Below, piece by piece: positions 17,094-26,665 of a stretch of 64,000 bases of DNA. The stretch comes from Nonlabens ulvanivorans (GTDB lineage: Bacteria; Bacteroidota; Bacteroidia; Flavobacteriales; Flavobacteriaceae). The position numbers were made by a program, and so were the translations under genes. The stretch covers positions 1 through 64,000 of the forward strand of contig NZ_JPJI01000026.1 in NCBI RefSeq assembly GCF_000732625.1, read 5' to 3'. Numbering within the stretch: the stretch's first letter is position 1; the number at the start of each line of letters is the position of its first letter. The notes below the pieces were generated by a model. It saw nothing but the letters and a program-made list of their open reading frames with translations. It made no database searches and was not told the origin of the DNA.

Positions 17094-18044
17094 ATGTCTT
17101 TTACCCTACTCTCATCGCCACTGCAAGGCTTTACAGAATTCCGTTTTAGGAATGCAGTTCACAAATATTTTGGCGGTATCGACACTTTTTATGCGCCATA
17201 CATCCGATTCAATAACAAGCCCGAAATAAGTAGTAAATACCAACGTGATTTACAATTAGAAAACAATTTTGTTCCAGAATTGATACCACAAGTCATGACT
17301 AATAGTGCTGACGAGTTTATCATAGGTGTTAAATATATTAGGTCATTAGGTTACAAAGAACTCAACTGGAATCTAGGTTGCCCTTATCCTATGGTGACTA
17401 AAAAAGGTATGGGAAGTGGTTTGATTTGTGAACCATCTAAAATTGATGCCATTCTCGATCGAGTTCATACAGAAACTGATGTGATTGTTTCTATGAAAAT
17501 GAGAATGGGCTATCTAGAACCTACAGAGATACTGGATACATTCCCTATACTAGAAAAATATCCTATTAAAAGTATAGCCATTCATGCGCGCATAGGTAAG
17601 CAATTATATAAAGGTGGCGTAGATTTAGAATCTTTCCAGCGTTGTCTGGATACTTCTAAAACCAAGCTTTATTATAATGGGGACATCACTACGGTTGCCG
17701 GTTTTAGAAAAATGCAGGAACAATTCCCTATCATTGACCACTGGATGCTCGGTCGCGGTCTCATAGCAGATCCTTTTTTACCCAGTATGATTAAAAAAGA
17801 TACAGAGATTTATCCAGAGAATCGCTGGGAAATCTTCCGTGAATTTCACGATACGATTTATCAAGAATATGATGCGTTCCTGCAAGGACCAACGCCTATA
17901 AAGATGAAAATGCAAGGATTCTGGGAATACTGGTCGCAGACATTTCCTAATCCGCAAAAAGCTTTTAAGGCGATTAAAAAAGCTAATAATCCTAGAGCTT
18001 ATAATCAGGCTGTGAATGATAATTTAAAAACGGTAAATAGATAG
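17094..18044 (+). CDS. tRNA-dihydrouridine synthase
   Basis: A flavin enzyme that reduces uridine in tRNA. The TIM barrel starts with the FMN-binding SPLQGFTEFRFR. NWNLGCPYPMVTKKGMGSGL holds the catalytic cysteine, VSMKMRMGY and IAIHARIG bind the uracil and FMN phosphate, and YYNGDI and GRGLIADP close the barrel. The length of 316 residues fits the DusC-like group. It lies in an operon behind the RluA-type synthase. Confidence 0.93.
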   Translation: MSFTLLSSPLQGFTEFRFRNAVHKYFGGIDTFYAPYIRFNNKPEISSKYQRDLQLENNFVPELIPQVMTNSADEFIIGVKYIRSLGYKELNWNLGCPYPMVTKKGMGSGLICEPSKIDAILDRVHTETDVIVSMKMRMGYLEPTEILDTFPILEKYPIKSIAIHARIGKQLYKGGVDLESFQRCLDTSKTKLYYNGDITTVAGFRKMQEQFPIIDHWMLGRGLIADPFLPSMIKKDTEIYPENRWEIFREFHDTIYQEYDAFLQGPTPIKMKMQGFWEYWSQTFPNPQKAFKAIKKANNPRAYNQAVNDNLKTVNR

Positions 18045-18053
18045 TTTGTTTCA

Positions 18054-18069
18054 CGCTTTCGCGAAAGCG
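18054..18069. repeat. CGCTTTCGCGAAAGCG palindrome, copy 2
   Basis: Perfect core in the short gap between the Dus gene and the radical SAM gene, 14 bases before a TACTTTTG box. Confidence 0.95.
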
Positions 18070-18083
18070 AAATCATAAAAACC

Positions 18084-18091
18084 TACTTTTG
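18084..18091 (+). promoter_or_regulatory. Promoter -7 box TACTTTTG
   Basis: Fits TAnnTTTG, 11 bases before the ATG of the radical SAM gene. The palindrome at 18054 would overlap the -33 side of this promoter. Confidence 0.5.
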
Positions 18092-18102
18092 TAACCTGCT
18101 TT

Positions 18103-20298
18103 ATGGAACAAAGAGATCTACTGCTTATCACACCACCGTTTACCCAATTGAATACACCGTATCCAGCGACGGCTTATATCAAAGGTTTCTTGAATACCAA
18201 AGATGTCAGTGCATTCCAGATGGATTTAGGTATAGAGGTAATTCTTGCTTTATTTTCAAAAGATGGTATGGAATCTATGTTTGAAAAAGCATTTGATAAT
18301 GAACGTATTATATCTTCAAACAGTCAACGTATTTACGCCTTACAAGATCAGTATTTACAAGTACTGGAACCTATAATTTCCTTTTTACAAGGTCATAATG
18401 AAACGCTTGCAAGACAAATTTGCACCCATAATTACTTACCTAGAGCATCTCGATTTGAACAACTGGATGATATGGAATGGGCTTTTGGGAATATGGGAAT
18501 GCAAGATAAAGCCAAGCATCTCGCTACTTTATATTTAGAAGACCTATCAGATTTCATCAAAGAATGTGTGGATGAAAATTTTGGTTTCAGCCGCTATGCA
18601 GAACGTTTAGGAATGAGTGCCAATAGCTTTGACGAGATCTATGAACATCTCGAGAGCGACCTTACTCCTATTGATCAAATCACTATAGATATTCTAGAAA
18701 AAAGAATTCAAGAAGTACAACCAAAACTGGTTTGTTTATCCGTACCATTTCCTGGAAATTTATATAGTTCTCTGAGATGTGGTCAGTTTATCAAGAAGCA
18801 TTATCCGAAGATTAAAATTGCTTTTGGCGGTGGATTTGCTAATACCGAATTGCGCTCTGTTACTGATGTGCGCGTGTTTGATTTCATAGATTACATCGCA
18901 CTCGATGATGGAGAATTGCCATTAGAATTAATAGTAAACGATGTTTTAAATTGTGAAAAACAACGCGTTTTTAAACGCACCTTTATTTTAGAAAACAATA
19001 AGGTGGTTTATAAAAACAACAGCACGGCTAGCGATTACAAACAAAGTCAAGTTGGCACACCAGATTATAGTGGTTTACTACTGGATGAGTATATATCTGT
19101 CATAGAAATTGCAAATCCTATGCATAGTTTATGGAGCGATGGACGCTGGAATAAACTGACTATGGCTCATGGCTGCTATTGGGGAAAATGTACTTTTTGC
19201 GATGTCTCACTAGATTATATCAAACTCTATGAACCAGTTGCTGCTGGAATCTTAGTAGATCGCATGGAGCAATTGATTGCTCAAACTGGAGAAAGCGGTT
19301 TTCACTTTGTAGATGAGGCAGCGCCACCTGCATTAATGCGCGCTGTAGCACTAGAGATTTTAAAAAGAAAACTATCCGTCACGTGGTGGACCAATATCAG
19401 ATTTGAAAAGAACTTTACTCAAGATTTATGTCACTTATTAAAAGCTAGTGGTTGTATAGCCGTTTCTGGTGGACTAGAAGTAGCATCAGATCGTTTACTG
19501 AAATTAATTGACAAAGGAGTTACCGTTGCTCAAGTAGCCCAAGTCACCAGAAACTTAACCGAGTCTGGTATCATGGTACACGCTTACTTAATGTACGGTT
19601 ATCCTACTCAAACGGTTCAAGAAACCGTGGACAGTCTGGAAATGGTGCGACAACTATTTGAATTAGGAATAATACAAAGTGGATTCTGGCATCAATTTGC
19701 GCTTACAGCACATAGTCCTATAGGTCTGAATCCTGAGGAATTTGGTATTACTCCACAGCTCAATCCTATATCATTTGCTAATAATGATGTACAGTTTGAT
19801 GATCCTACTGGAGTAGATCACGAGCAGTTTAGTTATGGATTGAAGAAATCTTTATTCAATTATATGCACGGAATAGGTTTTGAGCTTGATTTACAAGACT
19901 GGTTTGACTTTAAAGTCCCTCAAAGTCAAATTGATCCTCATTATATAGAAGACTGCCTAAATCAAGAGACCTATAAAGCTCCTAAATCAAATCATAAAAT
20001 GGTATGGCTGGGAAATGCTCCACTTGTTGCTACTTCTACAATTCATAAAAAGGGTAAAGAAATCAGCTCTTTAAAACTTCAATTTCACCAAGCAACTGAT
20101 TGGTTTGAAATTGAGCTAGAAGAATCTAAGGCTGATTGGTTGATAGAGCAATTAGAGAAGTCTACACCAGAAGCCAGCACAATAACGACTTATGGTAGTA
20201 TGAAGAACAGTTATGAGTCTCAATGGGAACAATTTGAAACGTTTTGGTTTTCAGAACCTATGGAAGAACTTAAAGCAAATGGGTTTTTAATCTTATAA
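18103..20298 (+). CDS. B12-binding-type radical SAM protein of unknown substrate
   Basis: A 731-residue iron-sulfur enzyme. The N-terminal half has a cobalamin-domain-like region (about residues 200-290, with IKIAFGGGFANTE and IDYIALDDGELPLE), though the DxHxxG cobalamin-ligand motif is not evident. The radical SAM domain begins at HGCYWGKCTFCDVS. The cysteines are spaced C-x4-C-x2-C and not the usual C-x3-C-x2-C. Further on are VDEAAPP, SGGLEVASDRLL and YLMYGYPTQT, normal for the barrel. The last 130 residues are a separate module. Single gene with its own promoter. The reaction is not predictable from sequence. Confidence 0.82.
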   Translation: MEQRDLLLITPPFTQLNTPYPATAYIKGFLNTKDVSAFQMDLGIEVILALFSKDGMESMFEKAFDNERIISSNSQRIYALQDQYLQVLEPIISFLQGHNETLARQICTHNYLPRASRFEQLDDMEWAFGNMGMQDKAKHLATLYLEDLSDFIKECVDENFGFSRYAERLGMSANSFDEIYEHLESDLTPIDQITIDILEKRIQEVQPKLVCLSVPFPGNLYSSLRCGQFIKKHYPKIKIAFGGGFANTELRSVTDVRVFDFIDYIALDDGELPLELIVNDVLNCEKQRVFKRTFILENNKVVYKNNSTASDYKQSQVGTPDYSGLLLDEYISVIEIANPMHSLWSDGRWNKLTMAHGCYWGKCTFCDVSLDYIKLYEPVAAGILVDRMEQLIAQTGESGFHFVDEAAPPALMRAVALEILKRKLSVTWWTNIRFEKNFTQDLCHLLKASGCIAVSGGLEVASDRLLKLIDKGVTVAQVAQVTRNLTESGIMVHAYLMYGYPTQTVQETVDSLEMVRQLFELGIIQSGFWHQFALTAHSPIGLNPEEFGITPQLNPISFANNDVQFDDPTGVDHEQFSYGLKKSLFNYMHGIGFELDLQDWFDFKVPQSQIDPHYIEDCLNQETYKAPKSNHKMVWLGNAPLVATSTIHKKGKEISSLKLQFHQATDWFEIELEESKADWLIEQLEKSTPEASTITTYGSMKNSYESQWEQFETFWFSEPMEELKANGFLIL

Positions 20299-20368
20299 AA
20301 CACTCACTTCAAAGTTTTGACCCTATAAAATATTGACATCAAAGTAGTTTTATGCTTACTTTGTGAAC

Positions 20369-21802
20369 ATGAAAAGAGCATTTAATTATAAGTACATCGT
20401 ACTTATGCTGTTGTTGTTAGGGACATCAATAGCTACCGCGCAAGACGGACTCAATAGCATACCAGTATCTGAGACCTTTTCTGAAAACGGTTCTTATAAA
20501 ATAAAATCTATTGCATTTGATAATACACCTGGAAATATAGATGGTGTTTCTTATGTGTATGATGGTGATCAATTGATGTATCAAATACCGAGATCTTTTG
20601 ACATGTTATTAGACAACAGTACACGTATCGTGCTGTCTAATGATGGGAAAATTGTTGTCTATTACCACAACAAAAAATATAGACCCGAGAAAGAATTTGA
20701 CAATGTGGTAGTTTATAAAGAAGGTTTACTCTTCGGTAGTTTTACCACGGAGCAATATGCAGCATGTAGCAGCAAAGAAAATGATTGTACGGTATTGTAT
20801 AATAATTATGATGCAGTTATCGATTACAAGCGAAGCGATTATGGTAAAGCAGACTATAAAAAAGTCTTGCGTAGTATGGATGAAGATGAAGAATGGTTGC
20901 ATAACAAAATGCTGGTGATAAAAGACAACATCATATATACCGTTAGTGGCCAGAAGAAAATAAGTGTTTTTCATACTGACGATTTAGTGTTAGAAAAAAA
21001 TGTAGACTTTGAGAAACTCTATCCGTTTATTAAAGACTTTCCTAGTCCAAAAACAGTCATTCTTAATGTGCCTAAAACAAGAATGACCATCGATCAATTC
21101 ACTGAAAAAAAATCTGGTGAAACATTAAATCGCCTTTTAGAAAAAAGATACAATTTAAAGTCTGTTTCTAAAAATAATAAAAACGCGGCAAAAGAGTTTC
21201 AACTCTATAACATTTCCATGTCTGGATACATGACTCGTTTTGGCTTTTTGGAACTCACTTCTTTGAATATAGACGCAAAATTTGACAAGGAAGATCTTGT
21301 AAAATACATAGATGACATCAATTTTGATCCAGCCACTATTGATAATGTATTACCTAAGCAGTACTTCAACTATTATGCAATGAGTTATCGCAATCCTAAC
21401 GATAATGTTGCTCGAGATGAAAAGATAGCTCATGATAAAGCTTTAAAACAAGAAAGAATAAGAAGAGAACGATTAGACACTATCAACGGCTTTTTTATTC
21501 CTAGATCTCTAGAAGAATCTTTTCTTCAATTAGATAAAATCATGCCTGAAAAAGAACGCAAAATTCTTGTGTCTCTAGAAAATCAACCCGATAAGTATAA
21601 TTCTGACACAGGCGGATTGGGTATATGGATCAGAACCAATTGGGGAATCATTGATGGATCTAGATTACAGACTTACTTCAATGAACGTAATTTATTCGAT
21701 CCTAAAAAGATCTCAGCTATTATCGTAGCACAATATATCAAATACTTAAAAAAGGAATCTCAGGTCGCAAGAAACTGGGAAAGAACCCATCCTAGAATTT
21801 AG
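20369..21802 (+). CDS. Secreted protein of unknown function
   Basis: No family recognised. There is a clean signal peptide (about residues 1-25, ending ATAQ), then about 450 residues without further membrane segments. The first 200 residues are beta-rich; the middle is rich in lysine and asparagine (KKSGETLNRLLEKRYNLKSVSKNNKN). The ATG at 20369 is preferred over the GTG six bases upstream. A promoter-like TACTTTG ends 5 bases before the ATG, with TTGAC about 21 bases further upstream. The sequence ends with a hairpin terminator, so the gene is monocistronic. Confidence 0.7.
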   Translation: MKRAFNYKYIVLMLLLLGTSIATAQDGLNSIPVSETFSENGSYKIKSIAFDNTPGNIDGVSYVYDGDQLMYQIPRSFDMLLDNSTRIVLSNDGKIVVYYHNKKYRPEKEFDNVVVYKEGLLFGSFTTEQYAACSSKENDCTVLYNNYDAVIDYKRSDYGKADYKKVLRSMDEDEEWLHNKMLVIKDNIIYTVSGQKKISVFHTDDLVLEKNVDFEKLYPFIKDFPSPKTVILNVPKTRMTIDQFTEKKSGETLNRLLEKRYNLKSVSKNNKNAAKEFQLYNISMSGYMTRFGFLELTSLNIDAKFDKEDLVKYIDDINFDPATIDNVLPKQYFNYYAMSYRNPNDNVARDEKIAHDKALKQERIRRERLDTINGFFIPRSLEESFLQLDKIMPEKERKILVSLENQPDKYNSDTGGLGIWIRTNWGIIDGSRLQTYFNERNLFDPKKISAIIVAQYIKYLKKESQVARNWERTHPRI

Positions 21803-21811
21803 AGCAAAAAA

Positions 21812-21838
21812 AAAGAGAGGACTCCTCCTCTCTTTCTA
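21812..21838 (+). terminator. Weak terminator after the secreted protein
   Basis: AAAGAGAGGA and TCCTCTCTTT form a stem with a short loop. A-rich 5' side, only a short T-run 3'. Confidence 0.5.
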
Positions 21839-22079
21839 AGCGATCTCCACCGCTTTATTTTAATAAACAACGTTTGTATTTCAAAGACTTTGCTTATTTA
21901 CTTAAACCGTGTCAAATATACAGCTGTGTTTAAGTATTCTGTATTTAAACCATGTTTTTTAACGATAAAAATATCGATAAAAAGCTAGTTCACTGACTCA
22001 CAGTTTATTATTAAAATATTAAAAATGCATTTCATCGATTAACACTTTGCACTTTAACATAGATTAACGACTTTCATCC

Positions 22080-23156
22080 TTACTTTCTATCGATTTTAAA
22101 ACTTGAGATACGATTATTACCTGCAAGATAGCCGTTCATCGAATCTATCATTTTAACCGTATAAAATCCTTTATCAGATAATTGTTTCCAATCCTTACCT
22201 TGATTACCACTCCACCATATCCCTGGAGAACCTACTGCAAGTAATTCCTGGCCATTGGTATCTGGAATAAAGATGATATCACTGCAATATCCTGGTCCTG
22301 CATCATTAGAAAGGAGATTCCATGATTTACCTCCATTGCGAGTTATTGCTTTGTTATACTTATTATCTTCTTTCTTATTCCAATCGCCACCTATGATAAC
22401 ACCTAGATCCTCATCATAAAAATCTACAGCATAAATTCCAGTCATTTCTCCACCAGCAATAATAGGAGTATTAAAAATTTGCCAGTTAGAACCTCTATTA
22501 TCGCTATAAATAACGCGTGCCATCGCACCACCGGTCACTAACCATACCTGATCACCTAAGATTTTAATATTGGAATTACTCGCCGCAAACGCCGCCTCAC
22601 CTGGAACAAAATCTGGTAATTCTGTACATTGAAGTTTTCCCCATGTTTTACCACCATCATAAGTCTTGATAATAGAGAAACATCCACCCATGGGATCACC
22701 CATTGCAATTCCTTCATCATCGTTCCAAAATTTCATAGAATCATAAAAGACACGTTCTTCTACTTCTGTATAAACATGTTCTACAGCGCCATCCTTGTGC
22801 GCTATTTTATAAATAAGCGCAGGATTACCAGCCGTTAATATATAAGTGTAATTAGAAGTAGTCGCTATAGATCTAAACTCAACATCCTCATCTTCATTAA
22901 GTTTAATAAGCCCACGTGTAGGTGATCCAGTAGTCACATCAATACTACCATAACTACCTTTACTACCTGCATACCAGTAATTTCCATTACCATAATCTAG
23001 CGCTCTAACACTTATAGAATCAGTTAATATTGGTGTGATCTCAATAGTAGCATCTTGAGCTACAACTTGAACCACCTCTTTTTCAAGAGTCTTATTTTCA
23101 GACTCTTTACACGATAACACCGCTATAGCAGCAAGGATATAAATTATTTTTTTCAT
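22080..23156 (-). CDS. Lipoprotein with beta-propeller of BNR/Ycf48-like repeats
   Basis: A signal peptide ends in a lipobox (LAAIAVLSCKE), so the protein is probably an outer-membrane or periplasmic lipoprotein. The rest is a repeated beta-propeller, with blades carrying SYDGGKTWGKL, SDNRGSNWQIF, TRNGGKSWNLL and NQGKDWKQLS motifs, the Asp-box-like repeats of the Ycf48/BNR group. These domains bind proteins or glycans; related proteins are annotated as photosystem II assembly-like factors or sialidase-like proteins. No sialidase catalytic set is seen. A TATTTTTG box ends 4 bases before the start codon. Confidence 0.85.
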   Translation of the reverse strand: MKKIIYILAAIAVLSCKESENKTLEKEVVQVVAQDATIEITPILTDSISVRALDYGNGNYWYAGSKGSYGSIDVTTGSPTRGLIKLNEDEDVEFRSIATTSNYTYILTAGNPALIYKIAHKDGAVEHVYTEVEERVFYDSMKFWNDDEGIAMGDPMGGCFSIIKTYDGGKTWGKLQCTELPDFVPGEAAFAASNSNIKILGDQVWLVTGGAMARVIYSDNRGSNWQIFNTPIIAGGEMTGIYAVDFYDEDLGVIIGGDWNKKEDNKYNKAITRNGGKSWNLLSNDAGPGYCSDIIFIPDTNGQELLAVGSPGIWWSGNQGKDWKQLSDKGFYTVKMIDSMNGYLAGNNRISSFKIDRK

Positions 23157-23160
23157 GTTA

Positions 23161-23168
23161 CAAAAATA
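23161..23168 (-). promoter_or_regulatory. Promoter -7 box TATTTTTG (minus strand)
   Basis: Ends 4 bases before the ATG of the beta-propeller lipoprotein, so transcription would start at or near the A of the start codon. Confidence 0.45.
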
Positions 23169-23202
23169 ATGACCTTTTTAAAGATTTGACGATTTAATTA
23201 CA

Positions 23203-23218
23203 CGCTTTCGCGAAAGCA
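23203..23218. repeat. Palindrome repeat, copy 3 (last base changed)
   Basis: CGCTTTCGCGAAAGCA, one mismatch to the core, in the divergent gap between the propeller lipoprotein and the RNA methyltransferase. Confidence 0.9.
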
Positions 23219-23285
23219 TATCCCAAAACAGCTTCATCTACTAAAAAAGGAGCTCTCATTTTTTAAAGATGAGCAGCAATAAACG

Positions 23286-23293
23286 TATTTTTG
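23286..23293 (+). promoter_or_regulatory. Promoter -7 box TATTTTTG
   Basis: Ends 4 bases before the ATG of the RNA methyltransferase, mirroring the arrangement of the divergent gene. Confidence 0.45.
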
Positions 23294-23297
23294 CAAA

Positions 23298-24506
23298 ATG
23301 AGATTTCATCATAATTTAGTTCAGGCTACCGTAGACGCATTGCATAACATTTTTAACGATGGTAAATATGCAGATCAAGCGATTCAAAAAATATTAAAAC
23401 GTGATACTCGTTGGGGTTCTCGTGACAGAGGTTTTATTGCAGAAACCACCTATGATATCGTAAGATATAAAAGGTTGTATGCAGAGATTGCCAATGTACA
23501 CGAACCTTTTAAACCTGTCGACCTATGGCGCATGACTGCCGTATGGATTGTTCTTAAAGGTCATGCTGTGCCTGCATGGGAAGAATATTACAATACTCCT
23601 GAACGACGTATTAAAGGTCGATTTGATGAGTTAAGTAAAAATCGTGTTTTCAGAGAGTCTTTACCAGACTGGATGGATGAGCTAGCCCTTAAAGAATTGG
23701 GTGGTATCTGGGAAAAAGAAGCTAGTGCATTAAATAAACAGGCAGATGTGGTCTTAAGAGCTAATAGCTTAAAGACGACTCCTGCAGAGCTTAAAGAAAA
23801 ACTTCAGTCAGAAGAAATTGCTGTAAGTCAGCAAGACCGCTTTCCAGAAGCGTTAATCCTTAAGGAAAGAGCAAACGTTTTTATGACGCAGGCTTTTAAA
23901 GATGGACTTTTTGAAGTGCAAGATGCTGGATCACAAACCATCGCCCCATTTTTACAAGTAGAACCTGGAATGCGCGTCATGGATGCCTGTGCAGGTGCTG
24001 GTGGTAAAGCATTGCATCTCGCAGCATTAATGGAAAATAAAGGCCAGATCATTGCGACAGATATTTACAAAAGCAAATTAAACGAGCTGAAGCGTCGCGC
24101 ACGTCGTGCAGGTGCACATAATATAGAAACTCGTCTGATAGATTCTACTAAAGTCATTAAGAAACTAGCCGGTAAAATGGATCGTTTACTTATAGACGCA
24201 CCATGCAGTGGTCTCGGTGTTTTACGTCGTAATCCGGATGCAAAATGGAAATTACAACCTGAGTTTATAGATGAGATAAGAGCAACACAACAAGACATCT
24301 TACAACGATACAGTACAGTGGTTAAGCCAGATGGTATGATGGTATATGCCACTTGTTCTATTCTTGCATCAGAAAATGAAAATCAAGTTCAAGAATTTTT
24401 AAAATCTGAAGCTGGTGCAACGTTTGAATTAGTAGAAGAGCAATCATTACTAGCTCATAGAGATGGTTTTGACGGTTTCTACATGGCATTGATGAAGAAA
24501 AAATAA
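23298..24506 (+). CDS. RsmB-type rRNA cytosine-C5 methyltransferase (NOL1/NOP2/Sun family)
   Basis: Methylates a cytosine in rRNA, or possibly tRNA, using S-adenosylmethionine. The N-terminal helical domain (about residues 1-130) resembles the NusB-like part of RsmB. The catalytic domain starts with VMDACAGAGGKALHLAALM (motif I), and has LIDAPCSGLGVLRRNPD (motif IV with its cysteine) and YATCSILASENENQVQ (motif VI with the nucleophilic cysteine). At 402 residues it is slightly shorter than E. coli RsmB (429). Single gene. The exact target base is not deducible here. Confidence 0.92.
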   Translation: MRFHHNLVQATVDALHNIFNDGKYADQAIQKILKRDTRWGSRDRGFIAETTYDIVRYKRLYAEIANVHEPFKPVDLWRMTAVWIVLKGHAVPAWEEYYNTPERRIKGRFDELSKNRVFRESLPDWMDELALKELGGIWEKEASALNKQADVVLRANSLKTTPAELKEKLQSEEIAVSQQDRFPEALILKERANVFMTQAFKDGLFEVQDAGSQTIAPFLQVEPGMRVMDACAGAGGKALHLAALMENKGQIIATDIYKSKLNELKRRARRAGAHNIETRLIDSTKVIKKLAGKMDRLLIDAPCSGLGVLRRNPDAKWKLQPEFIDEIRATQQDILQRYSTVVKPDGMMVYATCSILASENENQVQEFLKSEAGATFELVEEQSLLAHRDGFDGFYMALMKKK

Positions 24507-24558
24507 TAATTACGACAATTATAAAGTATCGTCACAACGCTACTATAATCCCTATTAT

Positions 24559-26577
24559 ATGAAAAACTTTGTTTTCTTTATCCTATTTATAAGCTTTACG
24601 GCTTTAGGACAGATTCCTACTGGCTATTATAACACTGCAAATGGGTTAACCGGTTATCCGCTTAAGACAGAATTAAAAAATATTATTACTGCCGGTCATA
24701 ATCCTCAAAGTTATGATGCACTATATACTTTATATGCAACATCAGATAATGACGATTACTATGATAACGGGACACAAACCAATACCATTCTAGATATTTA
24801 TTCTGAAAATCCTGCAGGTGCAGACTCTTATAACTTTGGATTGACACAGGACTGTAGCGGTGTTAGTATTACACAAGAAGGATTATGTTATAACAGAGAA
24901 CATATTTTTCCGCAAGGATTTTTTAATAGCTCTGCAAATCCTACTCCACGTCATGATGCGCACCATGTGATTCCTACAGATGGTTTTGTAAATAATGGAC
25001 GTGCTAATTACCCTTTTGGAGAAGTAGGAACGGCTCAAACTACTTATGCTAACGGTAGTAAATGGGGAAATTCCATATCACCAGGTTATACCGATCGAGT
25101 TTTTGAACCTATTGATGAATTTAAAGGCGATGTGGCTCGTATGATGTTATACTTTGCCACTCGTTATGAAGATAACTACAATGATTCTTCATGGGATAAT
25201 CCTAATGCCTCGAACTATGATCCACGTGATGGGTCACAAAATCGCTGGTACGAACAATGGTTTATCGATCAAATGTTGATCTGGCATGCACAAGATCCTG
25301 TTAGTCCACGTGAGGTGGAACGTAATAATGAGATTTATAATTTTCAAGGTAATAGAAATCCTTATATAGATAATCCACAATATGTAGCAATGATATGGAG
25401 TGGAACTGGTGGTTCTGGTAGCGGAACTTTATTCCCTACTCTATCTGGTACTTATGTGGACATCAATGGAAATTCTATTGTTGATGCTGGTGATGAAATT
25501 CAATATACTTATGATATCGCAAACATTGGTACAACAACACTTTATAATTTAAGAGCTACGTCGCCACTAGGAACATTTAATCCTGGTAATCAAGTGGCTA
25601 GTCTTGCGGCTGGACAATCTTTAAACAATCCATTTGGTACATTTACCTATATATTAACGGCTGCAGATGCTACCAATAGTTGTGGTTGTATCACTAATCA
25701 ATTATTACTTGCCGCAGATTATAACGCCACGGGTACTAACGGTACTTTGAATGTAGCAAGTGATGATCCTAACAACTTTACGAATAACGATTCTGACGGT
25801 GATAATCTACCAGATGATTTTACCATCGTGACCTACCCTAATGGTGGTTCTGGTGTTGCTGGTGACTTGTTCATATCAGAATATATAGAAGGTAGTGGTA
25901 ACAATAAAGCTATTGAAATCGCAAACTTTACAGGTGCGTCTGTAGATTTATCTAATTACACCTTGCAAATAAGCACTAATGGTAGTGGTAGCTGGGCTAG
26001 TCCTAGAGCATTAATGGGCACACTGGCTGATCGAGATGTTTATTTAATTATAAACAGTGGAGCAATGTTGAGTGTACCTGTAGTTCAAGCAGATGATAAT
26101 ACAAGTAGCGCTCCTATAAACTTTAATGGTAACGATGCCGTAGGATTGTTTAGAGCTGGAGTATTACTAGATGTAGTTGGAGATCCTAATAGCAGTGCCG
26201 ACTCTGAAAAAGACCAAACTCTAGTGCGCAAAGCTAGTGTGACTGGTCCTAATACCGTATTTGATAAAGTAGGCGAATGGGATGTTTTCACACAAGATAC
26301 TTCTAGCGATTTAGGTACTCACACCTATGGAAGTACTGCTAGTTTAGAGGATAATGCATTCATCAACTTAACTATATATCCTAATCCATCCAATGGTGTC
26401 TTTCGTTTTAATAATGATGAGTTGATAGAAGATGTAACCGTTTATGACGTTTCAGGAAGAAGAATTAAAAGCAACTATTCCAATAATGATGGTTTAATTA
26501 TCAATCATACAGGTATCTATTTTGTGAACGTAATGTCTCAAGGACAAAGCAAAACCTTTAAAGTTATCGTAAGGTAA
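24559..26577 (+). CDS. Secreted endonuclease I with lamin-tail domain and T9SS sorting domain
   Basis: An exported multi-domain nuclease of 672 residues. The signal peptide ends near LGQ. The endonuclease I domain (about residues 20-285, EndA/PF04231 group) has the active-site region YNREHIFPQGFFN and DAHHVIPTDGFVNNGRANYPFG. A DUF11-like beta-sandwich follows (DINGNSIVDAGDEIQYTYDI). A lamin-tail domain starts at LFISEYIEGSGNNKAIEI. The last 75 residues (LTIYPNPSNGVFRF ... GIYFVNVMSQGQSKTFKVIV) are a type A T9SS C-terminal sorting domain. It probably degrades extracellular DNA for nutrients. It is followed by a strong terminator. Confidence 0.95.
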   Translation: MKNFVFFILFISFTALGQIPTGYYNTANGLTGYPLKTELKNIITAGHNPQSYDALYTLYATSDNDDYYDNGTQTNTILDIYSENPAGADSYNFGLTQDCSGVSITQEGLCYNREHIFPQGFFNSSANPTPRHDAHHVIPTDGFVNNGRANYPFGEVGTAQTTYANGSKWGNSISPGYTDRVFEPIDEFKGDVARMMLYFATRYEDNYNDSSWDNPNASNYDPRDGSQNRWYEQWFIDQMLIWHAQDPVSPREVERNNEIYNFQGNRNPYIDNPQYVAMIWSGTGGSGSGTLFPTLSGTYVDINGNSIVDAGDEIQYTYDIANIGTTTLYNLRATSPLGTFNPGNQVASLAAGQSLNNPFGTFTYILTAADATNSCGCITNQLLLAADYNATGTNGTLNVASDDPNNFTNNDSDGDNLPDDFTIVTYPNGGSGVAGDLFISEYIEGSGNNKAIEIANFTGASVDLSNYTLQISTNGSGSWASPRALMGTLADRDVYLIINSGAMLSVPVVQADDNTSSAPINFNGNDAVGLFRAGVLLDVVGDPNSSADSEKDQTLVRKASVTGPNTVFDKVGEWDVFTQDTSSDLGTHTYGSTASLEDNAFINLTIYPNPSNGVFRFNNDELIEDVTVYDVSGRRIKSNYSNNDGLIINHTGIYFVNVMSQGQSKTFKVIVR

Positions 26578-26597
26578 TTGCAATTCACATACCTCAT

Positions 26598-26630
26598 AAA
26601 AAAAGAGCCTTTTTTCAAGGCTCTTTTTTT
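26598..26630. terminator. Terminator between endonuclease and lipoprotein genes
   Basis: AGAGCCTT pairs with AAGGCTCT, flanked by seven A and seven T, so it can work in both directions for the converging genes. Confidence 0.85.
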
Positions 26631-26665
26631 ATGGATAAACTGATCGTGATACACGTCTTAAATTA

